A stretch of 64,000 nucleotides of DNA from Candidatus Zixiibacteriota bacterium (GCA_040753875.1 JBFMDV010000026.1:1-64000); one strand, 5' to 3'. Positions 16,708 to 26,721 are shown, counted from the stretch's first letter. Notes: a model not told the origin generated them from the letters alone. Made by a program: numbers and translations.

Positions 16708-18081
16708 TCAGAAATCCGGACGTTGATTTAGTCCGTCGTACGGGTACTGCAATCGATACTCACCGTCATCATTTTCATCGACAAACGCAAATCGCTTGTA
16801 GCGGCCCTCTTTGTAGTAGTGCCAGATTTGATAGGGCGGGAGGTTTGGCGACATGGGAAAATCGTCTATCTGGTCGGGATCGCCGTAGGTGATGTAAATC
16901 CGGCCGCGATCGGTTCGCCAGCCGTCCTTACGCAGATAGCGGAAGACACGATTGGCGTAATTGACTCGCCGGTAAAATTCGCGCTTCGCTTCATTCTCAG
17001 GCGTACCTGCGGTGGGGTCTCGGGCAACCCAGAAGTCGTTGAAAGCATCGATCCGTTCCTCGAGCGTCTCAAGCTTCTTGATCTTGGAGACCTCGGAATT
17101 CGGGGCGATATAGGAAAGCTGCTCAATGGCAGCTTTGAAATCGTGCTTTAACAACCCTTCCTGTGTCCACGCGATGGTGAACGCCTCGGTGTGCTCATCC
17201 AGTGGCTTGTTACGCCGACCGCGCAGTGACGTCTCCAACTGGTAATCCCCCGGAGCGAAACTCCCAACGGCAATATCACGAAGCTGACGGACCACCGGAC
17301 CGTCCAGTGTCACGTAGAGCGTATCGCGATACAACATGCCCTTGGAGAGGCTGCGCACAATCGTCTCCATGACCACCTGTGGTACGGAATCTCGCCCGCG
17401 ATAGATCTCGACGTAAAACAGCAGCTTGCTGCTGTCGGTACCGCCGAAGATGCGGCTGACCGAAGGCACGACATCGACATTAGCCTTCCGAAAGACGGTA
17501 GACGCCCCGCTGTCGATACTGTTGGCCGCCTGAACAAACTCGATATCCGAAGTGATCGGCAGGTCTGAGGCGAAGCGACGGAGTTTCACCTTGAAATCGT
17601 CGCCAAAAACCGTGTTGCTCCGGCGATCACCAAGCGTTATCTGGACGCGATAATTTCCCGGCTCAAGCACGATATTCAACTGGCTGGTGCGGTAGTCGAA
17701 CCGTGAGAGCGTGCTGGCATACTCTTGCGTGCGGATGGACTTCTCCTGTTCGATCGCTTTCACCTGGTCGTCATCATCGTCCATGACTTTGGCGGTCAGG
17801 GTGTATTCCGCCAGGTAACCGCCGGAGTCCTTGACGAACTGGAGTCCGAAGTTGAATATCTGGTAATAGATTTCGAGCCGGCAACGGTTGGTATCGTCGG
17901 CATTGAACACGGCATGGTCAACCACGAAAGTAGGCTGTACGCTGTGCAGCGAGTTCTCGGCGCGTCCGTCGGCGCTCACAGCCGGCACGCCCAACGACGT
18001 AACCGCCAGCACAGCGAGAATATGAGACCACACCTGCCGGGAGAACATACTTCTTATACGCTTTAACCTGCTGGTTATCAT
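16708..18081 (-). CDS. GWxTD-domain protein 1 (envelope, exporter operon)
   Basis: About 457 residues (446 if the second Met at 18048 is the start) with a signal peptide ending in VPAVSA. It has the same plan as its downstream neighbour: predicted beta-rich N-terminal region, then an ISYIAPNSE..LEERIDAFNDFWVARDPT segment and the domain core GWRTDRGRIYITYGDPDQ near 400-420. The pair are distant paralogues. It lies 66 bp after the second permease gene and 10 bp before the second GWxTD gene. No catalytic motif is recognisable. An association with ABC export is an inference from gene order. Confidence 0.85.
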   Translation of the reverse strand: MITSRLKRIRSMFSRQVWSHILAVLAVTSLGVPAVSADGRAENSLHSVQPTFVVDHAVFNADDTNRCRLEIYYQIFNFGLQFVKDSGGYLAEYTLTAKVMDDDDDQVKAIEQEKSIRTQEYASTLSRFDYRTSQLNIVLEPGNYRVQITLGDRRSNTVFGDDFKVKLRRFASDLPITSDIEFVQAANSIDSGASTVFRKANVDVVPSVSRIFGGTDSSKLLFYVEIYRGRDSVPQVVMETIVRSLSKGMLYRDTLYVTLDGPVVRQLRDIAVGSFAPGDYQLETSLRGRRNKPLDEHTEAFTIAWTQEGLLKHDFKAAIEQLSYIAPNSEVSKIKKLETLEERIDAFNDFWVARDPTAGTPENEAKREFYRRVNYANRVFRYLRKDGWRTDRGRIYITYGDPDQIDDFPMSPNLPPYQIWHYYKEGRYKRFAFVDENDDGEYRLQYPYDGLNQRPDF

Positions 18082-18147
18082 TCAGTTCCAATAAACCAGT
18101 TCAGAGATGGGAGGCAAGCAAAAAAGCGGTGTGGGAGTCCGAGTGCG

Positions 18148-19398
18148 TTACTCGTAACGGAGCGCTTCAATGGGATCAAGGCGGGCCGCTTTGATAGCCG
18201 GGTAAATGCCTGAGACGAGGCCGACCGACACGGCCACTGTGAAACCGAGAACAATCCAGAAAATGGATACGGCAAGCGGGAATCCCAAAAGACCGTTCAC
18301 GGCCAGGCCGAGACCGATTCCGCAGATGATGCCGATCACACCGCCGGTTCCGGACAGGGTCATGGCCTCTGTCAGAAACTGCAGGATGATATTGGCCCGT
18401 TTGGCCCCGATAGCCTTGCGGACCCCAATCTCACGAGTTCGTTCGGTGACGGAAACCAGCATGATATTCATTACGCCGATGCCGCCCACCATGAGGCCAA
18501 CCGACGTAATGACGATCATGGCCAGATAGATGTACTGCGTGATGTTGCCAATGAACTCTTTGAATTGCTGCTGGGTGGACAGTGCGAAGTTGTTTTCTTT
18601 ATTGAAAGGCACTTTGCGGAACACCCGCAACGTCCCGATGATCTCTTCCTGAGCCTGATCGATGTCCATGTACGAAGTCGAGCGGGCCGCCAGAAACAGC
18701 TCTTTCTCCCACGGATGGATCTTCTCGAAGGTCGACAGCGGGATCGCCGCCACCCGATTCAGTTCGTCGTTACCGAAGCTCGACTTGACCTTCTCGAACA
18801 CGCCTATGACCTCGAACAGGTTTCCATTCATACGAATCTCTTTGCCGACCGGCTCCTCATCCTCGTATAGAGCGGAGGCGATATCGGCGCCGATGACACA
18901 GACCATCGCCCGGAACTGCTGATCGGTTTCAGTCAGGAACCGGCCCGACGTTATGACGCGGTTGTTAACGCGGAGGAAATCCGGCCAGGTCCCCATGATA
19001 AACGGGCGGTTCGCCTTTCGATTTTTGTATTTGATTTCATTGCCGCCCGGACGGAAGTAGTAGTTCTGCGGCGAGATGCCATCCACCGAGGGACAATTCG
19101 CAAGTATGGCCCGGGCTTCGCCCGACGTGATGGGCGGACGATTCCGTTCCTCTTCGCGGCTCACTTCGTGTTCGACGCTGGGGTGGAATTTGGTGATCCA
19201 GATCACGTTGGAGCCGAGTTGGTCGATCTCCTTGTCCATGGCGCCATTCAAACCGTTGATGATCGAGGCCATGCCGATGACAGAGCTGACGCCGATCATC
19301 ACGCCGAGGATGGTAAGCCCCGCGCGAAGCTTGTTGGCTCGCAATGAGGCCAGCGCCATGCCAACCGCGTCCCGAATTTCGACCAGCGTGAGAATCAT
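18148..19398 (-). CDS. MacB/FtsX-type ABC permease 2
   Basis: An inner-membrane subunit of a MacAB-TolC-like transporter, 416 residues. Architecture: one N-terminal membrane helix (LRAGLTILGVMIGVSSVIGMASI, 26-48), a periplasmic MacB_PCD domain from about 50 to 280, then three C-terminal helices of the FtsX domain. The signature TERTREIGVRKAIGAKR sits between helices 2 and 3, and it ends AARLDPIEALRYE, the usual C-terminus. It lacks the fused ATPase domain of true MacB, which is supplied by the separate ATPase gene. It follows permease 1 by 6 bp; the two probably form a heterodimer. Substrate unknown. Confidence 0.9.
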   Translation of the reverse strand: MILTLVEIRDAVGMALASLRANKLRAGLTILGVMIGVSSVIGMASIINGLNGAMDKEIDQLGSNVIWITKFHPSVEHEVSREEERNRPPITSGEARAILANCPSVDGISPQNYYFRPGGNEIKYKNRKANRPFIMGTWPDFLRVNNRVITSGRFLTETDQQFRAMVCVIGADIASALYEDEEPVGKEIRMNGNLFEVIGVFEKVKSSFGNDELNRVAAIPLSTFEKIHPWEKELFLAARSTSYMDIDQAQEEIIGTLRVFRKVPFNKENNFALSTQQQFKEFIGNITQYIYLAMIVITSVGLMVGGIGVMNIMLVSVTERTREIGVRKAIGAKRANIILQFLTEAMTLSGTGGVIGIICGIGLGLAVNGLLGFPLAVSIFWIVLGFTVAVSVGLVSGIYPAIKAARLDPIEALRYE

Positions 19399-19404
19399 GA
19401 CCGA

Positions 19405-20625
19405 CTACTCATAGCTCAGCGCCTTGACGGGGTCCAGGCGTGCCGCTTTCATGGCGGGGTAAATGCCGAAAAACAGTCCGACGCCGCTGGAGATGGACAA
19501 CCCGGCCGTGATGGCGAGCGCCGAGGGATGGACATTCATGCCGATCATGCCGATCAGTGAACGCGCGATGAGGAATCCGAGGATGATCCCCACCACGCCG
19601 CCGGAAAGCGTCAGCAGCACCGACTCGAACATAAACTGCACCAGGATGTGCTTCTGTTTTGCCCCGAGCGATTTGCGGATGCCGATCTCTCTGGTGCGCT
19701 CCGTGACGGATACCATCATGATGTTCATCACGACAATACCGCCGACCACGAGGGATATCGAGGAAATACCGACCAGACCGAACCGAAGAATGCGCGTGAA
19801 CGAATTAAGCAACTCGAGGATGTTGTCGGCGGTAAGCAGGTCGAAGTCGTCGGCCTTGTCGAACGGCACGTGGCGTTGTGCGCGTAGGATCATCCGGGCC
19901 TGGTCCATTGCATCGGGTAGTTTCTCGACGGACAACGCTTTGACGGCAATACCGAGGTCCCGGTCCGGCTGACCGAACTGGGTCACGAACGTCGAGAACG
20001 GAACGACCACGAAATTATCCTGGTTTTCACCGAACGCCGAGCCCTGTTTCTTGGCGACGCCTATGACGGTATATCGCTTGGGGCCGATATAGATCTCTTT
20101 TCCCATCGGGTCCAGTCCCTCAAAGAGCGATTCCCGAATCTGCTCGCCGATATAGGCGACCGGCCGGCGATACAGATCGTCTTCCGAAGAATGGTAGCGC
20201 CCCTGCGCCGCCTCAATATCGACAATGAAAATGCTGTTGTAGGTTCTTCCGAGGATATTGACGTTGCGCAGCGACTGCCCGCCGTACTTGACCTTTGCAG
20301 AGGTACTGACCCGCAGCGCCACATGCTCGCAGAGCGGGCATCCTTTTTCGAGCAGTTCACCCGTTTCGATGGTAATCGGTTTGCGTTTTATCTTCTCGAA
20401 GAACTCCTCGTCGGACATGACCGTGCCTATCCGCTCGATCACGAACGTGGCGGGACCAAGCCTGCCCAGGTCGGCGGCGATCGACTGCTGCATGCCTTCG
20501 AGTGCAGAGATGATCGTCATCACCGAGGTGACACCGATGATCACGCCCAGCAGGGTCAATCCGGACCGCAGTTTATTGGCCTTAAGGGCGTCGTACGCGA
20601 TATTCAGCAGGGCGCCGGCTATCAT
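19405..20625 (-). CDS. MacB/FtsX-type ABC permease 1
   Basis: 406 residues, homologous in plan to permease 2: N-terminal helix (LRSGLTLLGVIIGVTSVMTIISAL), a large periplasmic domain to about 265, and three C-terminal helices with TERTREIGIRKSLGAKQ and the terminal AARLDPVKALSYE. The periplasmic domain holds a CPLC motif near residue 95 that is absent from its partner, and could form a disulphide. It starts 18 bp after the ATPase gene. Two non-identical permeases with one ATPase imply an ATPase2-PermA-PermB complex. Confidence 0.9.
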   Translation of the reverse strand: MIAGALLNIAYDALKANKLRSGLTLLGVIIGVTSVMTIISALEGMQQSIAADLGRLGPATFVIERIGTVMSDEEFFEKIKRKPITIETGELLEKGCPLCEHVALRVSTSAKVKYGGQSLRNVNILGRTYNSIFIVDIEAAQGRYHSSEDDLYRRPVAYIGEQIRESLFEGLDPMGKEIYIGPKRYTVIGVAKKQGSAFGENQDNFVVVPFSTFVTQFGQPDRDLGIAVKALSVEKLPDAMDQARMILRAQRHVPFDKADDFDLLTADNILELLNSFTRILRFGLVGISSISLVVGGIVVMNIMMVSVTERTREIGIRKSLGAKQKHILVQFMFESVLLTLSGGVVGIILGFLIARSLIGMIGMNVHPSALAITAGLSISSGVGLFFGIYPAMKAARLDPVKALSYE

Positions 20626-20643
20626 GGGAATACCCCTTCGGGG

Positions 20644-21336
20644 TTATTTCTTCCTGCCGTTGGAGGAATCTCCGGCTATCTGACCATCGAGAATGTGCAG
20701 GGTCCGGTGGGCATGCTTAGCGATGTCTGCCTCGTGCGTGACGGTGATAATGGTGTTTCCCTGCTGATGCAATTCATCCAGAAGTGACATGATTTCCTGA
20801 GATGTCTTACTGTCCAGGTTTCCGGTCGGTTCATCGGCGAGTATGAGCGATGGGTTGTTCACCAGCGCTCGTGCAATGGCCACACGCTGCCGCTGACCGC
20901 CGGACAGTTCGTTCGGGCGGTGCATCATCCGGTCCGCCAGCTGCACTTTGGACAGCGCCACTTTGGCCATGTCATCGCGCTGTTTCGAGGGGGTGCCGTT
21001 GTAGATGAGAGGCAACTCGACATTGTGAAGAGCTGTTGCCCTGGGCAGCAGATTAAATGTCTGGAAGACAAAACCGATTTCACGATTACGAATAGAAGCC
21101 AGCTCGTCATCGTTCATCTTGCTGACCTGTTTTCCGTTGAGGTAATACTCTCCGGAGCTTGGCGTATCCAGGCACCCTATCAAGTTCATGAGCGTTGACT
21201 TGCCCGAACCGGATGGTCCCATGATAGCTACGTATTCCCCTTTTTCGATGACCAGATCGACTCCCCGTAGGGCGTTCACCGTGTCCGCCCCCATGGAGTA
21301 GGTCTTCCACAAACCGCGCGTTTCTATCAGGGGCAT
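20644..21336 (-). CDS. ABC transporter ATPase, LolD/MacB type
   Basis: 230 residues. Walker [10 protein letters not shown] at 40-48, Q-loop [10 protein letters not shown] near 90-99, signature LSGGQRQR at 144-151, Walker B LILADEP at 164-170, and the H-loop in [15 protein letters not shown]. This is the standalone ATPase of a mechanotransmission-type ABC system: it powers periplasmic movement in FtsX-type permeases rather than transport across the inner membrane. It starts one base after the adaptor stop and precedes the two permeases. Confidence 0.93.
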   Translation of the reverse strand: MPLIETRGLWKTYSMGADTVNALRGVDLVIEKGEYVAIMGPSGSGKSTLMNLIGCLDTPSSGEYYLNGKQVSKMNDDELASIRNREIGFVFQTFNLLPRATALHNVELPLIYNGTPSKQRDDMAKVALSKVQLADRMMHRPNELSGGQRQRVAIARALVNNPSLILADEPTGNLDSKTSQEIMSLLDELHQQGNTIITVTHEADIAKHAHRTLHILDGQIAGDSSNGRKK

Positions 21337-21337
21337 A

Positions 21338-22660
21338 TTATGCCTGCTTCTCCTTCATCATACCCTCCCCGGTCGGCTTGACCGGGTCCCCTTCTTTGAT
21401 CGTACGCAGCACCCGGTACGGGCCGGTCACCACCGAATCGCCGACCGCTACGCCGGACGTTATCTCGATGTTCTTCTGGTCGGCAATACCGGTGCCTATT
21501 TCCGTAAAGCGGACTTTGCCGTTCTTGATGACAAACACGCCTTTCAGTTCCTTCCGTTCACCGTCGGAGGAGCTCTTGAGCGTTGAATCGCCGGAGGTTT
21601 CTGCGGCGTGAACGCCGCCCGAATTTTCCGGTTCTACTTTCGGTTCCCGCATTGCCCGCTCAAGCGAGTCGCGGTCAAAGGAGCGCACCACAATCGAGGC
21701 ATACGGCACCGACAGTACTTTCTCCTTCTTATGCGTGGTGATATCGACCGTGGCCGACATACCGGGGCGAATCTTGATGCCGGTATCCTTGAAGATGACC
21801 TTCACTTTGAAGTTGGTGGACTGGTCCTGCGTTCCCAGTCCTTTGAGGACGGCAGTGTTGCCAATCTCGATCACTTCACCCGCGAACGTGGTATCCGGGA
21901 ACGCATCGACCGCAATCTTGGCCGGTTGATGCAGCTCGATTTTGCCGATCTCCGTTTCGTCGACTTCAACCTCGACCTCGAACACACTCAGATTGGAGAT
22001 GATCATCAGGGTCTTTCCCTGGGTGAAGGCGGTCTGGGCGGCGGCGATCTCGCCTACTTCGCAGTCCACATACGTAATGATACCCGCCATGGGCGCGGTG
22101 ATGCGCGCCTTATTGAAGTTCTCGATCTCTTTTTCGTAGCGCGCCTGCAACTGGCGGGCCGATGCGAGCATCGCTTCGTACGAGGACTTGGCATTCCGGA
22201 AATTGTATTGTGAATTATTGTACTGCGTCTCGGAAGTCAGTTTGTTCTCGAACAGTCGCTTCTGGCGATTGAATTCTTCATCCGCCTGGTCGAGGGTCAC
22301 CTTGGCCCCCTCAACGCGGGCGTTGATCTCGTTCACGGCGAACCGGGCCTGGTCCAAGTCCGACCGAAGGCGCAGCGTGTCGAGCACGATCAGCATCTGG
22401 CCGGCCGCAACGGTGTCACCCTCTTTAGCCGGGAGAGCGATGATTTCGCCGTTCACTTCCGAGGTAATGTTGACTTTTGTCTGCGGCTGAATCCGCCCCG
22501 AGGCCGAGACAATTTCCACCAGGTCCCGTTGGGTCACCATCTCGGCGTGGACCTCCGTCCCCTTGGTGGTGCTCATCGAGAGGTTGAGAACGATTACGAT
22601 CACCACAACCAGTGCGGCGCCAATGATGAGCAGCCATTTTTTCTTCTTGGACATCGCCAT
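21338..22660 (-). CDS. MacA/HlyD-type periplasmic adaptor
   Basis: An inner-membrane-anchored membrane-fusion protein linking the ABC permeases to the TolC channel. About 440 residues, with an N-terminal helix ([20 protein letters not shown]), a lipoyl/barrel-sandwich region ([23 protein letters not shown] and the returning [18 protein letters not shown]), an alpha-hairpin coiled coil from about 100 to 180, and beta-barrel and membrane-proximal domains. A Ser-rich insert near residue 370 is unusual. I use the ATG at 22658-22660, preceded by ggag; an upstream TTG at 22666 and a downstream ATG at 22654 are in the same frame. It starts 14 bp after the TolC stop. Confidence 0.9.
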   Translation of the reverse strand: MAMSKKKKWLLIIGAALVVVIVIVLNLSMSTTKGTEVHAEMVTQRDLVEIVSASGRIQPQTKVNITSEVNGEIIALPAKEGDTVAAGQMLIVLDTLRLRSDLDQARFAVNEINARVEGAKVTLDQADEEFNRQKRLFENKLTSETQYNNSQYNFRNAKSSYEAMLASARQLQARYEKEIENFNKARITAPMAGIITYVDCEVGEIAAAQTAFTQGKTLMIISNLSVFEVEVEVDETEIGKIELHQPAKIAVDAFPDTTFAGEVIEIGNTAVLKGLGTQDQSTNFKVKVIFKDTGIKIRPGMSATVDITTHKKEKVLSVPYASIVVRSFDRDSLERAMREPKVEPENSGGVHAAETSGDSTLKSSSDGERKELKGVFVIKNGKVRFTEIGTGIADQKNIEITSGVAVGDSVVTGPYRVLRTIKEGDPVKPTGEGMMKEKQA

Positions 22661-22674
22661 TGTCAATTACTCCG

Positions 22675-24003
22675 CTACATTTTCCCCATGGCGTTTTCAA
22701 GCTTGGCGACGGCAAGATTGAGATCAAAGTCGGCGGAGATGGATGACACCTGAGCCTCCTTCAACGACACCTGCGCGTTCAACAGATCAAGGATGGTCGC
22801 GGCGCCAAGATTGTATTTCTCCTGGGTTATTTTCAAGTCCTCTGTGGCGGCTGCCACGTTTTCGTCGGACACCTTCTTCTGCTCTTTAAGGCGGTCGATA
22901 TCCAGATAGGCGGTTTTGATCTCGCTGGCCACCAGGTTCCGTTGGTCGGCCAGCGCGGCACGGGCGTTGTTGCGGGCGACGCGCGCCGAGGTGAACCCTT
23001 CTTCACGCGCGAAACCATCGAATATGTTCCACGAAACCTGAAAGCCGTACGTTAGACTGGTCAATGACGAAGTTCTGGCGGAATAATCGAAGGGATTAAT
23101 ACCAGTAGACTTGGAGTATCCGTACGACGCGTACGGGCTGAATTTCGGCAAATACTGCAGTTTGGCAACTGTCAGCCGATGGTCGGATGCCTTGACACTT
23201 TTTTGTGACGACAACACACTCGGACGGCGGTTCATGCCGAATTCAATGGCATCCGTAAGGGAGCCGTCGTACTGGCGCACGATATATTGAGTGGCGAACG
23301 ACCATTCTTGTCTTGGGTCAAGTCCTACCGTGTAGGCCAATGCCGCCATCGTACTTGTCACGGCGTTACGGGCGCGCAGCAGCGACAACACATCGTTTCC
23401 GGACTGGACCTTTTGCTTGAGCACGTCAGACTTGGCGGCCGAGCCGAGGTCGAATTTCGATTGTATGAGCTTGAGCTGTTCGTCGGAACGTTTGACTGCC
23501 TCTTCCTGCACGGACACATTTTGTACGGCCGCAAGGTAGGCGTAGAATGAAGATTTGACGGCATAGATCAAGTCCTGTTCGGATGCGATGACATCAAGAC
23601 TGGCTCGTTCATGATCCACTCGCGCCGCCAGGTAACTGTGTAACGTCTGAGGAAGCGGGAAACCGATACTGGCGGAGATATTGGTCGATTTGTTGTAATA
23701 GTCGATATTCGGCAGACTCGACTTGATCGTTCCGGTATCGGTCTGCACCTCGAGCTTTCGGTCACGGTCTTTGGTCTTTGCGTATTCATAGGTGGCCGAT
23801 GCCTGGGGCAGGAATGCGCCCAGCGCGGCCCGTTCGCTTGCTTTGGCCAAATCCTCGGCGCCCCGAGCGGCTATAATTGCGGCGCGGTGTTTCAAGGCCA
23901 GTTCGATGCAGTCGTCCAGTGTCAGATCGGCAGCGCGTGCCGGCACGGCTGCTGCGAGCGCCATAACCGTAGCACCAAAGATTACGGTTGCAAACCGCGT
24001 CAT
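22675..24003 (-). CDS. TolC-family outer-membrane efflux protein
   Basis: The trimeric outer-membrane channel of the exporter. About 442 residues from the chosen start with a clean signal peptide (MTRFATVIFGATVMALAAAVPARA, then ADLTLDDCIELALKH). Two OEP repeats with long helical stretches: LYAVKSSFYAYLAAVQN in the first half, and LNAQVSLKEAQVSSISADFDLNLAVAKLENAMGKM at the end. The start is the ATG at 24003 because aaggagat lies 6 bp upstream; two in-frame ATGs further upstream lack such a site. It follows the Yip1 gene by 11 bp. Confidence 0.9.
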   Translation of the reverse strand: MTRFATVIFGATVMALAAAVPARAADLTLDDCIELALKHRAAIIAARGAEDLAKASERAALGAFLPQASATYEYAKTKDRDRKLEVQTDTGTIKSSLPNIDYYNKSTNISASIGFPLPQTLHSYLAARVDHERASLDVIASEQDLIYAVKSSFYAYLAAVQNVSVQEEAVKRSDEQLKLIQSKFDLGSAAKSDVLKQKVQSGNDVLSLLRARNAVTSTMAALAYTVGLDPRQEWSFATQYIVRQYDGSLTDAIEFGMNRRPSVLSSQKSVKASDHRLTVAKLQYLPKFSPYASYGYSKSTGINPFDYSARTSSLTSLTYGFQVSWNIFDGFAREEGFTSARVARNNARAALADQRNLVASEIKTAYLDIDRLKEQKKVSDENVAAATEDLKITQEKYNLGAATILDLLNAQVSLKEAQVSSISADFDLNLAVAKLENAMGKM

Positions 24004-24014
24004 GAATATCTCCT

Positions 24015-24734
24015 TCATGATATGAGTTTCCAAATACCTACGCCGAGGACATGGAGAATTGACAGCATTCCCATCGACAGGATCGACAGCACAATGCCCC
24101 GGCTTCGCGTTACGTTATACAGGACCGAAAGGCCGATGCCTATGACGGCCAGCTCGAAAAACAGGAAAACGTCAAATTTCGACAACAACGTAAAGAGAAA
24201 ACTGTCGTACCCCTGGCTCGCTCCGAGGATACCAAGTCCAAACGGCGGTACCATCGTCCCCTTAGCCAGCATAATGGGCAAACCCACGAGCATCCCGACA
24301 GTGGCAATCACCGTACCGTAGGTCATGACAGCCATGAGTTGCTTGAAGCTTGCTTTGCCCGCGAATACGAAGTTGCCCCAGAACAAACCAAGCGCCGCCG
24401 CAATCAGCGGAATCAGCACCTGTGCGATAACGCCAAATGCGACAGTCTGAATCTTGATTATCTGTTGCATGCCCGGTGTCAGCGCCTGCCCGCGCATCCG
24501 CTCTTGGAACTCCGGCGTATTCACCTGCAAGTCGTAAATGATGTCCTTCATCAACGCGAAAAAGATCGCTGAGAGGAGCACGACGACCACGAGCGCGACG
24601 AGAACTGCCGGCCTCTCCCGCAACTCGGTCATAAACTGTGTTGGTTTGAAGAAGACTTCCCAGAGACCGCGCAACGACAGCCCCTTGCTCCCGGTATCAG
24701 GAACAGCATTCTCTGCAGCGTGTGGCTCTGCCAT
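24015..24734 (-). CDS. Yip1-domain membrane protein
   Basis: A polytopic membrane protein with a Yip1 domain, 239 residues from the ATG at 24734 (preceded by gaggga); an ATG 24 bp upstream is possible. A soluble N-terminus of about 40 residues ends in LWEVFFKPTQFMTELRERPA, a typical Yip1 lead-in, followed by five or so hydrophobic helices. Bacterial Yip1 proteins have no settled function. It is the first gene of the exporter operon, and its conserved position suggests a role in assembly or membrane organisation, but this is inference. Confidence 0.8.
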   Translation of the reverse strand: MAEPHAAENAVPDTGSKGLSLRGLWEVFFKPTQFMTELRERPAVLVALVVVVLLSAIFFALMKDIIYDLQVNTPEFQERMRGQALTPGMQQIIKIQTVAFGVIAQVLIPLIAAALGLFWGNFVFAGKASFKQLMAVMTYGTVIATVGMLVGLPIMLAKGTMVPPFGLGILGASQGYDSFLFTLLSKFDVFLFFELAVIGIGLSVLYNVTRSRGIVLSILSMGMLSILHVLGVGIWKLIS

Positions 24735-24925
24735 ACTTGTTTCCCTCATGGTTCCCATTAACGAATGGGTGACACAAAAGTTTCATTCCGCTTACCCGGT
24801 CGGATTATGCTTGCGCAGATCGCTCCGGACAGCACTTTGGTGATCGTGGACTTGACACAAGATTCAGTGCGGTGACGCCAAAGTCAAGCGCCACCGACGG
24901 TCGCACGGTGGAAGTGATGTCAGTG

Positions 24926-24950
24926 AGAAGAAACCCCGCATACGCGGGGT
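24926..24950 (-). terminator. Rho-independent terminator of trxB
   Basis: On the minus strand the stem accccgc/gcggggt (24944-24950 with 24933-24939) is followed by ttcttct. It lies 34 bp after the thioredoxin reductase stop. The rest of 24759-24983 has no gene I would support. Confidence 0.7.
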
Positions 24951-24983
24951 CATTGATCGTATCCGGGATGCCAACGACTGCGT

Positions 24984-25937
24984 TCATACTCTGTGAGCAT
25001 GCCGGTCTTCAAGCTGCTCGATGTATTTCTCGGCAGCCACAGCCGCGGTGGTACCGTCGCCGACCGCGTTGGTCACCTGCCGCACCAGTTGTGAGCGAAC
25101 ATCGCCGCAGGCAAAAATCCCCTTAATGGAGGTCTCCATGCGGTCATCGGTGATGACATAGCCGCCGGCATCGACCCGCAACTCTCCACGCACCAGTCCG
25201 GCGTTGGGTCTGAAACCGACATAGATGAAAATAGCGCCGATGTCGAGAGTGGATTTGGCTCCGGTCTTCACGTTCTTGAGTGAGAGATTGGACACGCGGT
25301 TATTGTCGCCGTTGATCGACTCCACCACCGTATCCCAGATGACGTTCACCTTCGGATTGTCGAATGCCCGCTTCTGGATGATCTTCTGAGCGCGGAATTG
25401 ATCACGACGATGGATAAGATGAACTTTCGAGCCAAACTTGGTCAAAAAAGTCCCCTCTTCGACGGCCGCATCCCCGCCTCCCACCACCGCAATCACTTTG
25501 TCGCGAAAGAAAGCGCCGTCGCAGATAGCACAGTAGGAAACCCCTTTGCCTGAGTATTCCTTCTCGCCCGGCACGCCGAGCTTGAGCGGCGTTCCACCCG
25601 TGGAGAGAATCAGCGCTTTGCCGCGAAAGATATTGCCGGATGCACACCTGGCGACCCGGTCCTCGCCATCGGCGTATACTTCCACGACTTCCTCAAGCTC
25701 GATCTCGAGACCAAACTTCTTGGCGTGGTCTGTGAATTTCATGCCCAGTTCAGCCCCCGAGATATGTTCAAAGCCCGGATAATCCTCCACCTCGCCGGTG
25801 ACGGCGATCTGGCCACCGGGAAGATATTTTTCCAGGCAGACGGTTTTCCGCCGAGCGCGGGCCGAATACATGCCCGCGCAGAGCCCTCCCGGGCCGCCGC
25901 CGACTATCACCACATCATACGTACGCTCGTTTGCCAT
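24984..25937 (-). CDS. trxB: Thioredoxin reductase
   Basis: An NADPH-dependent flavoenzyme that reduces thioredoxin in the cytosol; 317 residues, normal length. FAD-binding GGGPGGLCAG at 13-22, the redox-active disulphide CAIC at 136-139 in YCAICDGAFF, the NADPH-binding GGGDAAVEEG near 152-161, and the C-terminal FAD motif GIFACGDVR. The complete set of motifs argues for a true TrxR rather than a ferredoxin:NADP reductase-like relative. It appears monocistronic, with a terminator downstream. Confidence 0.95.
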   Translation of the reverse strand: MANERTYDVVIVGGGPGGLCAGMYSARARRKTVCLEKYLPGGQIAVTGEVEDYPGFEHISGAELGMKFTDHAKKFGLEIELEEVVEVYADGEDRVARCASGNIFRGKALILSTGGTPLKLGVPGEKEYSGKGVSYCAICDGAFFRDKVIAVVGGGDAAVEEGTFLTKFGSKVHLIHRRDQFRAQKIIQKRAFDNPKVNVIWDTVVESINGDNNRVSNLSLKNVKTGAKSTLDIGAIFIYVGFRPNAGLVRGELRVDAGGYVITDDRMETSIKGIFACGDVRSQLVRQVTNAVGDGTTAAVAAEKYIEQLEDRHAHRV

Positions 25938-26046
25938 TCTCGTTCCTTGTCATCTGTCGGGCGACATTGCGAAGCTGGTCAACAAACAACCGCTGTCGCA
26001 CATCCCGTTATTAGAGTGCGTCTCGTGTCAAAAAGATTAAGACGAT

Positions 26047-26589
26047 CTACCAGTCCACGCCTTTCTGCGCCATGATCCCCTTTTGATATGGGTGTTTGAT
26101 CTCCCGCATCTCGGTGACCAGGTCAGCATGCTCTTTGAGCCATTCCCCGGCGCCGCGACCGGTTATGACGAGGTTCTGCTCCCCCGTTCGTGCTGCCACG
26201 ATCTGTTCCAGTTCCTCCTGGGTTACCAACCCGAGACTGCAAGCGACATTCAACTCATCGAGGATAACCAGCTGATAACGTCCTGAGTTGAGTTTCTCCA
26301 GAGCCAGCTGAACCCCCTTGCGTGCGGCTGCGCGATGTTCTTCGAACGATTTGGTGTCATCCACGATGCCTACAAAACCTTCGCCGATGACGTGTAGTTC
26401 CACGTTCGGCTCAAGCCGTTTGACCCCTTTCAGTTCGCCGTACTTCCAACTCCCTTTCACGAACTGAATGAGGCAAATAGTCCAATCGTAGCCAATAGCG
26501 CGGACGCACATACCCAGAGCGGCGGTGGTTTTGCCCTTACCGTCGCCGGTGTAAACTATTAAGAGACCTTTTGTTACCGTTTTTGTCAT
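26047..26589 (-). CDS. cobO: Cob(I)alamin adenosyltransferase, CobA/BtuR type
   Basis: Transfers the adenosyl group from ATP to cob(I)alamin, making adenosylcobalamin in salvage or synthesis. 180 residues from the ATG at 26587-26589; the frame is open for 87 more codons upstream, but these cover a promoter region and are not homologous. The P-loop GDGKGKTT is at 15-22, followed by AALGMCVRAIGY and FVKGSWKYGE, and the conserved DELNVA near 120, VITGRGA near 145 and HPYQKGIMAQKGVDW at the C-terminus. All are CobA family marks. It is transcribed away from the Rrf2 regulator with a shared 255-bp intergenic region. No B12 riboswitch was recognised. Confidence 0.92.
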   Translation of the reverse strand: MTKTVTKGLLIVYTGDGKGKTTAALGMCVRAIGYDWTICLIQFVKGSWKYGELKGVKRLEPNVELHVIGEGFVGIVDDTKSFEEHRAAARKGVQLALEKLNSGRYQLVILDELNVACSLGLVTQEELEQIVAARTGEQNLVITGRGAGEWLKEHADLVTEMREIKHPYQKGIMAQKGVDW

Positions 26590-26698
26590 CCCGTACAGAC
26601 CTTTCCTGAGGCAATCTATGATGGCCGGCGGAGCCGGGAAAGCACTTTTTGGCACAATTGGGCTGCCAAACAGGACCCAACCTGTTTTATAGAGAATT

Positions 26699-26714
26699 TG
26701 TGAAAAATGTAACA
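26699..26714. promoter_or_regulatory. Weak CRP/FNR-like dyad between cobO and rrf2
   Basis: TGTGA-aaaatg-TAACA, one mismatch from the TGTGA-N6-TCACA pattern seen perfectly at 4685-4700. It lies about 20 bp upstream of the -35 of the Rrf2 promoter, a position suitable for activation. This is a tentative site. Confidence 0.3.
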
Positions 26715-26721
26715 AAAGTAG

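Noticed and set aside
24805-24987. Short minus-strand frame after trxB
   Set aside because: It spans the trxB terminator and lacks a ribosome site; the interval is better read as non-coding.
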